Source: Streptomyces tendae (GTDB taxonomy: Bacteria; Actinomycetota; Actinomycetes; Streptomycetales; Streptomycetaceae). Taken from it: DNA of 64,000 nucleotides. The position numbers were made by a program, and so were the translations under genes. Where the stretch lies: NCBI RefSeq assembly GCF_014650435.1, contig NZ_BMUY01000005.1, positions 62,001 to 126,000 on the forward strand, given 5' to 3'. Positions 8,411 to 15,799 of the stretch are shown here, in pieces. Position 1 is the stretch's first letter, and each line of letters opens with the position of its first letter. Under the pieces are notes generated by a model. The model was not told the DNA's origin and did not search any database. It was given only the letters and a program-made list of their open reading frames with translations.

Positions 8411-9460
8411 ATGCACGATGAAGTTGAGGTGAGCGCCAGAGTCACCCTGGCCGAGGTGGCGAAAGAGGCGGGGGTCTCGCCCCCGACAGTTTCGAAGGTC
8501 CTCAACGGTCGTTCGGATGTCTCCAGCGCCACCCGGGCGAAGGTGGAGCGGCTCCTCGAGGTGCACGGCTACCGCCGCCGCACCGCGAGCCCACCGCGCT
8601 CGCCCCTGGTCGAACTCGTCTTCCACGAGTTGGACAGCGTCTGGGCGATGGAACTCGTCCGGGGCGTGGAAGACGTCGCCAAGGCCAACCGGACCGAGGT
8701 CGTGCTCACCCGCAGCGGCACCCGGCACGCACCCGCGCCGGACTGGATCGAGGGCGTGCTCAGGCGCAGGCCGCTGGGTGTCGTGCTGGTCTTCTCCTCG
8801 CTCCCCGTAGAGGTCAAGCACCGGCTGCGGTCCTGGGACATCCCCTTCGTCATCGTCGACCCGGCCGGCGACCCCGACCCCGACGTCCCGTCCGTCGGCT
8901 CCGCCAACTGGGCCGGGGGGCTGGCGGCGACCCGGCACCTCACCGACCACGGGCACGAACGCGTCGCGATCATCACCGGGTTCGAGGACATGCTGTGCTC
9001 ACTGGCCCGGCTCGACGGCTACCGCTCGGCGATGACCATGGCGGGCCTGCCGATCGACCCGGCCCTGGTCCGGTACGGCGACTACAGCGTGGAGAGCGGC
9101 TTCGCACACGGCACGGACCTGCTCGCCGGTCCCGACCGGCCGACGGCGGTCTTCGCGGGCAGCGACCTCCAGGCACTCGGGGTGCTGGAGGCGGCCCGCG
9201 TCCGCGGTCTGAGGGTCCCTCAGGACCTCTCGGTCGTCGGTTACGACGACGTGCCGCTGGCCCAGTGGTCGAGCCCGCCGCTGACCACCGTCCACCAGCC
9301 GCTGCGGCACATGGCCGAGGAGGCCACCCGCATGCTCTTCCACCCGGACGACCCCGGCCGGGCCGGCCGCCGCATCGAGTTGGCGACCCATCTCGTCGTA
9401 CGGCAGAGCACGGCGCCACCGGGCGCGGTACGGCGGGCGCCCGGCGGCGCCGGTGGGTGA
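8411..9460 (+). CDS. LacI family transcriptional regulator (BxlR-like)
   Basis: A 349-residue LacI/GalR repressor. The N-terminal HTH (about residues 13-35) reads VTLAEVAKEAGVSPPTVSKV and continues into the hinge helix LNGRSDVS. The periplasmic-binding-like effector domain includes SVVGYDDVPLAQWSSPPLTT, which is diagnostic of the family. It diverges from the sugar-import operon and should repress it until an imported sugar binds. Alternative in-frame starts exist at 8393 (ATG) and 8429 (GTG); 8411 was kept because its distance to the HTH is typical. The effector is likely xylobiose or a related disaccharide if the locus is bxl-like. Confidence 0.9.
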   Translation: MHDEVEVSARVTLAEVAKEAGVSPPTVSKVLNGRSDVSSATRAKVERLLEVHGYRRRTASPPRSPLVELVFHELDSVWAMELVRGVEDVAKANRTEVVLTRSGTRHAPAPDWIEGVLRRRPLGVVLVFSSLPVEVKHRLRSWDIPFVIVDPAGDPDPDVPSVGSANWAGGLAATRHLTDHGHERVAIITGFEDMLCSLARLDGYRSAMTMAGLPIDPALVRYGDYSVESGFAHGTDLLAGPDRPTAVFAGSDLQALGVLEAARVRGLRVPQDLSVVGYDDVPLAQWSSPPLTTVHQPLRHMAEEATRMLFHPDDPGRAGRRIELATHLVVRQSTAPPGAVRRAPGGAGG

Positions 9461-9475
9461 AGGGGGCCGCTGCAG

Positions 9476-9919
9476 CTACCGGCCCGCGTCGCCGCGGCCG
9501 TCGGGCAGGTGGGGCCCGTCGGTCATGCGCTCGTCGTAGCCGGTGACGGGATCGACGACGCGGCCGGCGGCCCACCAGTTCTCCCGCGCCGTCTCGACGG
9601 CCATCAGCATCACGTCCTCCTCGGGGACGCCCGCGCGCAGCCGGAGGTTGTCGACGATCGCCCGGAAGAGCTCCGCCTTCTGCTCCGCGCTGCGCTCGTT
9701 GAAGGACAGCTGGATGAACAGGGTCCGCCGGCTGCGCCGGATGCCGAACACCACCGGCTGCATGACGAAGTTGTCGTCCGGGACCTCGTGGAAGACGTGG
9801 AACTGGTCGTCCCGCGGGATCTTCAGGACGTCGACCATGGACTCGTGGAGCGCCTCGGAGACGAGACGACGGTGCTCGGGCGTGGTTCCCTGGCGCAGGG
9901 AGATGCTGATCAAAGGCAT
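9476..9919 (-). CDS. tautomerase family protein
   Basis: A 147-residue tautomerase/4-oxalocrotonate tautomerase-superfamily protein. The start was placed at MPLISISLRQG because Pro next to the initiator Met becomes the catalytic N-terminal Pro1 after Met removal. An upstream in-frame ATG at 9968-9970 (MPNIRCR) would bury that proline. The length corresponds to the fused two-repeat MSAD/cis-CaaD-like class rather than the 60-residue single-domain enzymes; a second beta-alpha unit is seen at LFIQLSFNERSAEQKAEL. It diverges from a LysR gene 71 bases away and ends 15 bases from the LacI gene. Substrate unknown; the LysR protein is the likely regulator. Confidence 0.87.
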   Translation of the reverse strand: MPLISISLRQGTTPEHRRLVSEALHESMVDVLKIPRDDQFHVFHEVPDDNFVMQPVVFGIRRSRRTLFIQLSFNERSAEQKAELFRAIVDNLRLRAGVPEEDVMLMAVETARENWWAAGRVVDPVTGYDERMTDGPHLPDGRGDAGR

Positions 9920-9990
9920 GGCACCGACGCTAGGAGCCCACCGGCCATTCCGACAGCGAATGTTGGGCATGCCGGATATGCTGCGACCTC

Positions 9991-10908
9991 ATGGGGATGG
10001 CCGATGTGACGCTGATCGGGCTGCGGGTGCTGCGCGAGGTGGCGGAGCGGGGCACCTTCACGGCGGCCGCGCACAGTCTCGGGTACACGCAGTCGGCGGT
10101 CTCCCGTCAGGTGGCCTCGCTGGAGCAGGCGACGGGGGCCCGGCTGTTCGACCGTTTCCCCGGCGGCGTACGGCCCACCGGCGAGGGCCGGGCCCTGCTG
10201 CGCCACGCCGTCGCCGCCCTGGACGCACTGGAGGCGGCCGACCGGGAACTGCGCGGGGTCGAGGACGCCACGAGCCGGGTCCGCCTGGGGTACTTCCCCG
10301 CGGCGGGCGCGGTGGTGGTGGCCGACGCCCTGACGGCGCTGCGCTCCGAACGCCCCCGCGTGCGGGTGGCGACGCGGGAGGGGAGTACCCCCGCACTGGT
10401 ACGTGCGCTGCGCAGCGGCACCCTCGACCTGGCACTGCTGACCTCCCGGCCCCCGCACCGCTCGCCCGACACCGACGACCCGCCCCTGCACGTCGAACCC
10501 CTGCTGGAGACGCGCCTGACCCTGGCCGTTCCGGCGGACAGCCGCTTCGCCGAACGCGGCACCGCCGACGTCGCGGACATCGCCTCCGAAGCCTGGATCG
10601 CCGGTCCCGGCGGCATGGGCGATCCGCTGCTCGGCGTCTGGCCGGGGCTGCCCGGCCGCCCCCGGATCGCCCACACCGCCCGCGACTGGCTGACCAAGCT
10701 CCACCTGGTGGCGGCCGGTGCGGGCATCACCACGGCCTCGCCGGCACTGCTGCCCGTCGTCCCGCGCGGCGTGCGCTTCGTCGACGTCACCGGCGTCGCC
10801 GAGGAGGTACGACGCATCGACATGGTCTGCCTGCCGGGCCGGGCCACGGCACCGACCGGGGCACTGGTGCACGCCCTGCGCCGGCGCGCCGCCGATCTGG
10901 CCGACTGA
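9991..10908 (+). CDS. LysR family transcriptional regulator
   Basis: A 305-residue LysR-type regulator. The winged HTH is at about residues 8-65: LRVLREVAERGTFTAAAHSL then GYTQSAVSRQVASLEQATGA. The effector domain follows, with LDLALLTSRPP and AGAGITTASPALLP motifs. Divergent transcription from the tautomerase gene is the classic LysR arrangement, and a GGCATGCC palindrome lies at 9966-9973 between them. Two starts are possible, at the first ATG or at the in-frame ATG two codons on. The target is probably the tautomerase gene; the inducer cannot be predicted. Confidence 0.9.
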   Translation: MGMADVTLIGLRVLREVAERGTFTAAAHSLGYTQSAVSRQVASLEQATGARLFDRFPGGVRPTGEGRALLRHAVAALDALEAADRELRGVEDATSRVRLGYFPAAGAVVVADALTALRSERPRVRVATREGSTPALVRALRSGTLDLALLTSRPPHRSPDTDDPPLHVEPLLETRLTLAVPADSRFAERGTADVADIASEAWIAGPGGMGDPLLGVWPGLPGRPRIAHTARDWLTKLHLVAAGAGITTASPALLPVVPRGVRFVDVTGVAEEVRRIDMVCLPGRATAPTGALVHALRRRAADLAD

Positions 10909-10997
10909 CGCGCGAGTCGGGCCACGAAGGCGCCAACCGCCTGTGTATCGGGCCGCTGTCTGGGAAGATCTCCGAAGTCGGGCGACCAGGGGGGCCG

Positions 10998-12497
10998 ATG
11001 GAGGCACTGAAGGCAGGGGATCCGGAGCGCATAGGCGCGTACCGACTCGTGGGCCGGCTCGGCGCCGGTGGCATGGGCCAGGTGTTCCTCGGACGGTCGG
11101 CGGGCGGAAGACCCGTGGCCGTCAAGGTGATCCGCCCGGAGTACGGAGCCGATGCCGCGTTCCGGCGGAGCTTCGCCCGCGAGGTCGAGGCGGCCCGGCG
11201 GGTCGGCGGCTTCTTCACCGCGCAGGTCGTCGACGCCGATCCGGACGCGGAACGCCCCTGGCTGGTCAGTGCCTTCGTACCCGGACCCTCGCTGTACACG
11301 GTGGTGGGCGAGCACGGCGCACTGCCGGCCGGTGCGCTGCGGGTGCTGGCGGCCGGTCTGGCCGAGGGGCTCGACGCCATCCACCGCTGCGGTCTCGTGC
11401 ACCGCGACCTCAAACCGGGCAACGTCATCGTGGCGGCCGACGGACCGCGCGTCATCGACTTCGGCATCGCGCGGGCGCTGGAAGCCTCGTCGCACACGGT
11501 CAGCGGCGTCGTCGCGGGCACCCCGGCCTACATGTCGCCCGAACAGGCGCGTGGGGACCGCGGGATCGGGCCGGCCAGCGACGTGTTCGCCCTCGGTTCG
11601 GTGCTGACGTTCGCCGCCACCGGTCGCGCCCCGTTCGGTGACGGGCATCCCGCGGCGATGCTCTACCGGATCGTTCAGGAGGAGCCGGACCTCGCACTGG
11701 TCGATCACGAACTGCGCGGCCTGGTCGCCGCCTGTCTGGCCAAGGACCCGGACACCCGTCCCACCGCGGCCGGCATCCTCGACTCCCTGTCCGGCGACAC
11801 CGTGACGGACCACTGGGTCCCGGCCGCGATCACCCGCATGATCAGCGAGTTCGAGGCCGCGCACGGCGTCGGCACCGGCGGAACGGACGGCGACACCGCC
11901 CCGGGCGGGGCCACGGACGCGGACACCGACACCGACACCACCCCGGGGGCAGCCGGGACGACGTTCGCGGGCACTCCTGCCGACGGCGACACGAAGACCT
12001 ACGAGGCCGGGGTCGCACCCGACGCCCCGCCGGCGCCCCCTTCTCCGCAGCGGCGCCGCGGGCTGGCGCGACTGATCCCCACCCGCCGCAGGGACGGCCG
12101 CGACACCCCGGACCACGCGGGCACGACCGCCCCCGAGCGTTCCCTCGCACAGGGCTGGAACGGCCTGGCCTGGGGAGCGGGCGTCGCCGACTTCCGGGCG
12201 AGGTTCCCGGGCGCGGCGCAGGAGAACGGCGAGTGGTGGGTCACGGGACGAGGCCCCGAGACGTTCTGCGGGGTCACGATGGACGCCCAGTACGCCTTCA
12301 ACGCCCGCGGCCGGTTGTGCCTGATCGCCTTCTATCCCGAGCCCGGCGACCGGGAGCGCCTTCCCGTGTCGGTCCTCGAGACGCTGGGCGCGCCGGACGG
12401 CACGTCGACCAGGTGGACCAGGGGCAAGGTCGTCGTGGACGTGAAGGTGGCGGGGGTGGTCGCCACCATGACGCACACCGGGTTCGCCGACCGGTGA
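10998..12497 (+). CDS. serine/threonine protein kinase, soluble, with novel C-terminal domain
   Basis: A 499-residue Hanks-type kinase. The glycine loop is GRLGAGGMGQVF, the ATP lysine is Lys43 (VAVKVI), the catalytic loop is HRDLKPGN with Asp137, and the Mg loop is DFG at 154-156. The activation segment GTPAYMSPEQ and a PASDVFALG helix complete an active kinase. After about residue 275 there is an Asp/Thr/Gly-rich linker (DADTDTDTTPGAAG), a basic patch, and a roughly 110-residue C-terminal globular region with WNGLAWGAGVADFRARFPGA. No transmembrane helix or PASTA repeat is present, unlike PknB, so it is probably cytosolic. Its partners are unknown. GGGGGG precedes the ATG. Confidence 0.93.
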   Translation: MEALKAGDPERIGAYRLVGRLGAGGMGQVFLGRSAGGRPVAVKVIRPEYGADAAFRRSFAREVEAARRVGGFFTAQVVDADPDAERPWLVSAFVPGPSLYTVVGEHGALPAGALRVLAAGLAEGLDAIHRCGLVHRDLKPGNVIVAADGPRVIDFGIARALEASSHTVSGVVAGTPAYMSPEQARGDRGIGPASDVFALGSVLTFAATGRAPFGDGHPAAMLYRIVQEEPDLALVDHELRGLVAACLAKDPDTRPTAAGILDSLSGDTVTDHWVPAAITRMISEFEAAHGVGTGGTDGDTAPGGATDADTDTDTTPGAAGTTFAGTPADGDTKTYEAGVAPDAPPAPPSPQRRRGLARLIPTRRRDGRDTPDHAGTTAPERSLAQGWNGLAWGAGVADFRARFPGAAQENGEWWVTGRGPETFCGVTMDAQYAFNARGRLCLIAFYPEPGDRERLPVSVLETLGAPDGTSTRWTRGKVVVDVKVAGVVATMTHTGFADR

Positions 12498-12550
12498 GTG
12501 CGGGCGGGCGCGGCGTGGGGAGACACGTCCGGGCCCCCGGGCATCCGGTG

Positions 12551-13909
12551 TCAGGCCGTCACCGACTCCGGCCGTGCGGCCTCCCGGCGGGCCTGCCCAC
12601 CCAGCTCCTCGGTCGGGACCTTGTGGGTCTCGCGGGCCGAGAGCGCGGCGATCACCGGCGGGACGCACAGCGCCGCCGTGAACAGCGCCACCGCGACCCA
12701 GTCGTCGCCGTCCGGACCGGCGATCTGCGCGGCGAAGGTGACCGCGAAGCCGGCCACCGCGAAGCCGATCTGCGTGCCGATCGCCACGCCCGACAGCCGG
12801 ACCCGAGTGGAGAACATCTCGCCGTAGAAGGCGGGCCACACGCCGTTGGCGGCGCTGTAGACGACGCCGAATGCGACGATGCCCATCAGGAACGTCAGCG
12901 GGTAGGAGCCCGTGGAGATGGCCCACAGGTACAGGAACATGGTCACCGCGCTGCCGACCGCGCCGATCAGGAACACCGGACGCCTGCCGATCCGGTCGGA
13001 CAGTGTCGCCCACAGCGGGATCGCGGCGAGCGCGGCGACGTTGGCCAGGGCACCGACCCACAGCATGGCGGTACGGGACATGCCGACCGAGTCGCTGGTG
13101 GCGTACGCCAGCGCCCACACCGTGAAGATGGTGCTGACCGAGGCGATGAGCGCGCCCGCGACCACCCGCAGGACATCCGCCCAGTGGTCGCGCGCCAGTA
13201 CGGCCAGCGGCATCTTCGCCACGCCCTCCGTCGCGGCCTGCTGGGCGAAGGCCGGAGTCTCGTCCAGCTTGCGGCGGATGACGTAGCCGACGGCGGCCAC
13301 CACCACGCTCAGCCAGAACGGTACGCGCCAGCCCCAGGCCAGCAACTGGTCCTCGGGGAGCGCCGCGACGGGGAGGAAGACCAGGGTGGCGAGCAGCTGG
13401 CCGCCCTGGGTGCCGCTGAGGGTGAAGCTGGTGAAGAAGCCGCGTTTGTGCGGCGGCGCGTGTTCCAGGGTCATGGAGTTGGCGCTGGCCTGCTCCCCCG
13501 CCGCCGAGATGCCCTGGAGGACACGGCAGACAACCAGCAGGACGGGGGCGAGGGTGCCGACCTGGTCGCGTGTGGGCAGACAGCCGATGAGGAAGGTCGA
13601 CACGCCCATGAGGATCAGCGTGAACACCATGATCTTTTTGCGGCCCGTGCGGTCGCCGACGTGGCCGAGGAAGAAGGCGCCGACCGGGCGGGCGGCGTAC
13701 GCGACGCCGAAGGTGGCCAGTGACAGCAGGGTCGCGGTGGCCGGGTCGGACTCGTCGAAGAAGACGTCGGGGAAGATCAGCGCGGCCGCGCTGCCGTAGA
13801 TGAAGAAGTCGTAGTACTCCAGCGCGCTGCCGATCCAGGCGGCGGTGGCGGCCTTCTTCGGCTGGCCGGGCGAGGCGGCGCTCTGGGACGCGGGGGCGGG
13901 GACGGACAC
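12551..13909 (-). CDS. MHS-family MFS transporter (probable shikimate/quinate importer)
   Basis: A 452-residue 12-helix major facilitator of the metabolite:H+ symporter family (ShiA, ProP, KgtP relatives). Marks are GSALEYYDFFIYGSAAAL at the first helix, the loop-2 signature GHVGDRTGRKKIMV, and RVLQGISAAGEQASA in helix 4. GTG is the start, with AGGAG a few bases upstream. It lies downstream of a TetR gene and faces away from the shikimate dehydrogenase and dehydroshikimate dehydratase genes, so uptake of shikimate or quinate is the natural role. The promoter region carries a palindrome related to one in front of the dehydrogenase gene, suggesting common control. Confidence 0.87.
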   Translation of the reverse strand: MSVPAPASQSAASPGQPKKAATAAWIGSALEYYDFFIYGSAAALIFPDVFFDESDPATATLLSLATFGVAYAARPVGAFFLGHVGDRTGRKKIMVFTLILMGVSTFLIGCLPTRDQVGTLAPVLLVVCRVLQGISAAGEQASANSMTLEHAPPHKRGFFTSFTLSGTQGGQLLATLVFLPVAALPEDQLLAWGWRVPFWLSVVVAAVGYVIRRKLDETPAFAQQAATEGVAKMPLAVLARDHWADVLRVVAGALIASVSTIFTVWALAYATSDSVGMSRTAMLWVGALANVAALAAIPLWATLSDRIGRRPVFLIGAVGSAVTMFLYLWAISTGSYPLTFLMGIVAFGVVYSAANGVWPAFYGEMFSTRVRLSGVAIGTQIGFAVAGFAVTFAAQIAGPDGDDWVAVALFTAALCVPPVIAALSARETHKVPTEELGGQARREAARPESVTA

Positions 13910-13968
13910 GGCGTACTCCTTCGGGGGACTCCGCCGTGGGCGGAGGGAGCGGAGGGGGTTGCCGCACG

Positions 13969-13992
13969 CTAATTAACCCACTGGGTAGTTAG
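13969..13992. promoter_or_regulatory. candidate TetR operator at the transporter promoter
   Basis: An AT-richer island contains AACCCACTGGGTAGTT at 13975-13990. Its core ACCCA-C-TGGGT is a perfect inverted repeat, flanked by CTAA and TTAG. It shares the pattern AACnnACTGGnTnGT with the site at 14843-14858 upstream of the shikimate dehydrogenase gene, which fits one regulator for both promoters. Confidence 0.6.
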
Positions 13993-14065
13993 TCGCGGTT
14001 GGGAAGGGATGTTGCGCGTAGGTTTCCCGCGTGTCAAGAGGTGCCCCGCCCTGCGGCCGTGCCGC

Positions 14066-14731
14066 TCAGCCCGCCGTGCGCTCCGCCGTCAGGTACGCGA
14101 TCACCATGTCGCCCAGCATCGCCCGGTAGTGTTCCCGCTGCTCCGGGGCGACCAGGTCGCGGCCGAACAGGGCACCGAAGGTGTGCCGGTTGGCGACGCG
14201 GAAGAAGCAGAAGGAGCTGATCATGGCGTGCAGGTCGACGGCATCGACGTCGGCCGTGAAGAGGCCGGTGCGCTGCCCCTCCTCCAGGATGCGGCGGATC
14301 ACGTCGAGTGCCGGGGAGCCGATGCTGGCCAGCATCTCCGACGACGCGATGTGCGCCGCGTCGTGGATGTTCTCGATGCTGACCAGGCGGATGAAGTCGG
14401 GGTGCCGCTCGTGGTGGTCGAAGGTCAGCTCGGCGAGGCGCCGGATGGCGGCCACCGGGTCCAGGTGGTCGACGTCGAGCTCCTGCTCGGCCTCCCGGAT
14501 CACGCCGTACGCCCGCTCCAGCACGGCCGTGAACAGCTGTTCCTTGTTGCCGAAGTAGTAATAGATCATCCGCTTCGTGGTGCGGGTCCGTGCGGCGATC
14601 TCGTCGACACGGGCTCCGTCGTAGCCGGCCCGGGCGAACTCACGCGTCGCGACGTCGAGGATCTCGGCCTGGGTGCGGGCGGCGTCGCGGGTGCGCGCGC
14701 CGCTTCGTGCCGGTTCGTCGACGCTGGTCAT
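14066..14731 (-). CDS. TetR family regulator of the quinate/shikimate locus
   Basis: A 221-residue TetR/AcrR repressor. The HTH at about residues 22-65 contains ILDVATREFARAGYDGARVD, then EIAARTRTTKRMIYYYFGNK. The C-terminal ligand domain is of the TetR_C type common in regulators of aromatic and hydroaromatic degradation. The start was set at MTSVDEP, with AGGAATG nearby, rather than at a longer upstream ATG that would extend into the promoter. It lies between the transporter gene and the divergent dehydrogenase gene, and related palindromes stand at both promoters, so it probably represses both until shikimate, quinate or a product such as protocatechuate binds. The ligand is inferred. Confidence 0.88.
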   Translation of the reverse strand: MTSVDEPARSGARTRDAARTQAEILDVATREFARAGYDGARVDEIAARTRTTKRMIYYYFGNKEQLFTAVLERAYGVIREAEQELDVDHLDPVAAIRRLAELTFDHHERHPDFIRLVSIENIHDAAHIASSEMLASIGSPALDVIRRILEEGQRTGLFTADVDAVDLHAMISSFCFFRVANRHTFGALFGRDLVAPEQREHYRAMLGDMVIAYLTAERTAG

Positions 14732-14841
14732 CACATTCCTTCGGCTGCGGGCGGGGCTCGGGGCTGGCGTGTCGGTGATTGTAGAAGGCTCCCACTTTTC
14801 CACCTGGCTTCTTCCCGTCGGACCCGACCTCCTGCTATGAC

Positions 14842-14863
14842 TAACGTACTGGTTCGTACATTA
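14842..14863. promoter_or_regulatory. candidate TetR operator upstream of shikimate dehydrogenase
   Basis: The site contains AACGTACTGGTTCGTA at 14843-14858. Two GTAC blocks are spaced by six bases, and the outer ends TAA and TTA also mirror one another, making a 22-base imperfect palindrome. It lies 45 bases upstream of the GTG of the dehydrogenase gene and 111 bases upstream of the divergent TetR start, so it could regulate both. Confidence 0.65.
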
Positions 14864-14907
14864 TCCCGCTCGGATGACAGCCCGAGCCGTTCAGGAGGTC
14901 GTCCCCG

Positions 14908-15786
14908 GTGGCCAAGGACTCGTATCTCGTCGGACTGATCGGTTCCGGCATCGGCCCGTCGCTCAGCCCGGCACTGCACGAGCGGGAGGCCGACCGGCAA
15001 GGTCTGCGCTACGTGTACCGGCTGATCGACATCCACACCCTCGGCGTCCCGCCCGAAGCCGTGGGCGACCTGCTGCGCGCCGCCCGGGACCTGGGCTTCG
15101 ACGGACTGAACATCACGCACCCGTGCAAGCAGCACGTCATCGGGCACCTGGACGCCCTCGCTCCGCAGGCGGAGGCGCTCGGAGCCGTCAACACCGTCGT
15201 CTTCGACGACGACGGCCGCACCACCGGACACAACACGGACGTCACCGGCTTCGCCGCGTCCTTCGCCCGCGGACTGCCCGACGCACCCCTGGAGCGGATC
15301 GTGCAGCTCGGTGCGGGCGGCGCGGGCGCGGCCGTGGCCCACGCCGCGCTCAACCTCGGCGCCGGCCGGGTCACCGTCGTCGATGCCGTGCCCGACCGGG
15401 CCGCCGGCCTCGCCGCCTCGCTGAACCGGCACTTCGGCAACGGTCGGGCCGGCCACGCCGCCGCCGACCGGCTGCCCGGGCTGCTGAGGGCCGCCGACGG
15501 CGTCATCCATGCCACCCCGACCGGCATGGCCGCACACCCCGGGCTGCCACTGCCCGCCGAACTGCTCCATCGCGGGCTGTGGGTCGCCGAGGTCGTCTAC
15601 CGCCCGCTGGAGACCGAACTGCTGCGCGCCGCACGCGCCCTGGGCTGCACGACGCTCGACGGCGGCGGCATGGCCGTCTTCCAGGCCGCAGACGCGTTCC
15701 AGCTGTTCACCGGGCGGGAGCCGGACGCCGCTCGGATGCTCGCCGACATCACCGACCTGGCCGGGGCCGTGGGCGCCCCGAAGTAG
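14908..15786 (+). CDS. shikimate/quinate dehydrogenase (catabolic AroE homolog)
   Basis: A 292-residue shikimate dehydrogenase-family enzyme. It keeps the SLSPALHE substrate loop, the catalytic lysine in GLNITHPCKQH, and GAVNTVVF followed by GHNTDVTGF with the catalytic Asp. The nucleotide site is QLGAGGAGAAVAHA. HPCKQ in place of HPFK, and the acidic residue after the beta2 strand (VTVVDAVPDRA), resemble actinobacterial NAD-dependent quinate/shikimate dehydrogenases, which oxidise shikimate to 3-dehydroshikimate and quinate to dehydroquinate. The GTG start has AGGAGG upstream. The next gene follows after 13 bases and removes the product, so the role is catabolic rather than biosynthetic. Confidence 0.9.
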   Translation: MAKDSYLVGLIGSGIGPSLSPALHEREADRQGLRYVYRLIDIHTLGVPPEAVGDLLRAARDLGFDGLNITHPCKQHVIGHLDALAPQAEALGAVNTVVFDDDGRTTGHNTDVTGFAASFARGLPDAPLERIVQLGAGGAGAAVAHAALNLGAGRVTVVDAVPDRAAGLAASLNRHFGNGRAGHAAADRLPGLLRAADGVIHATPTGMAAHPGLPLPAELLHRGLWVAEVVYRPLETELLRAARALGCTTLDGGGMAVFQAADAFQLFTGREPDAARMLADITDLAGAVGAPK

Positions 15787-15799
15787 GAAGAGGTACGAC

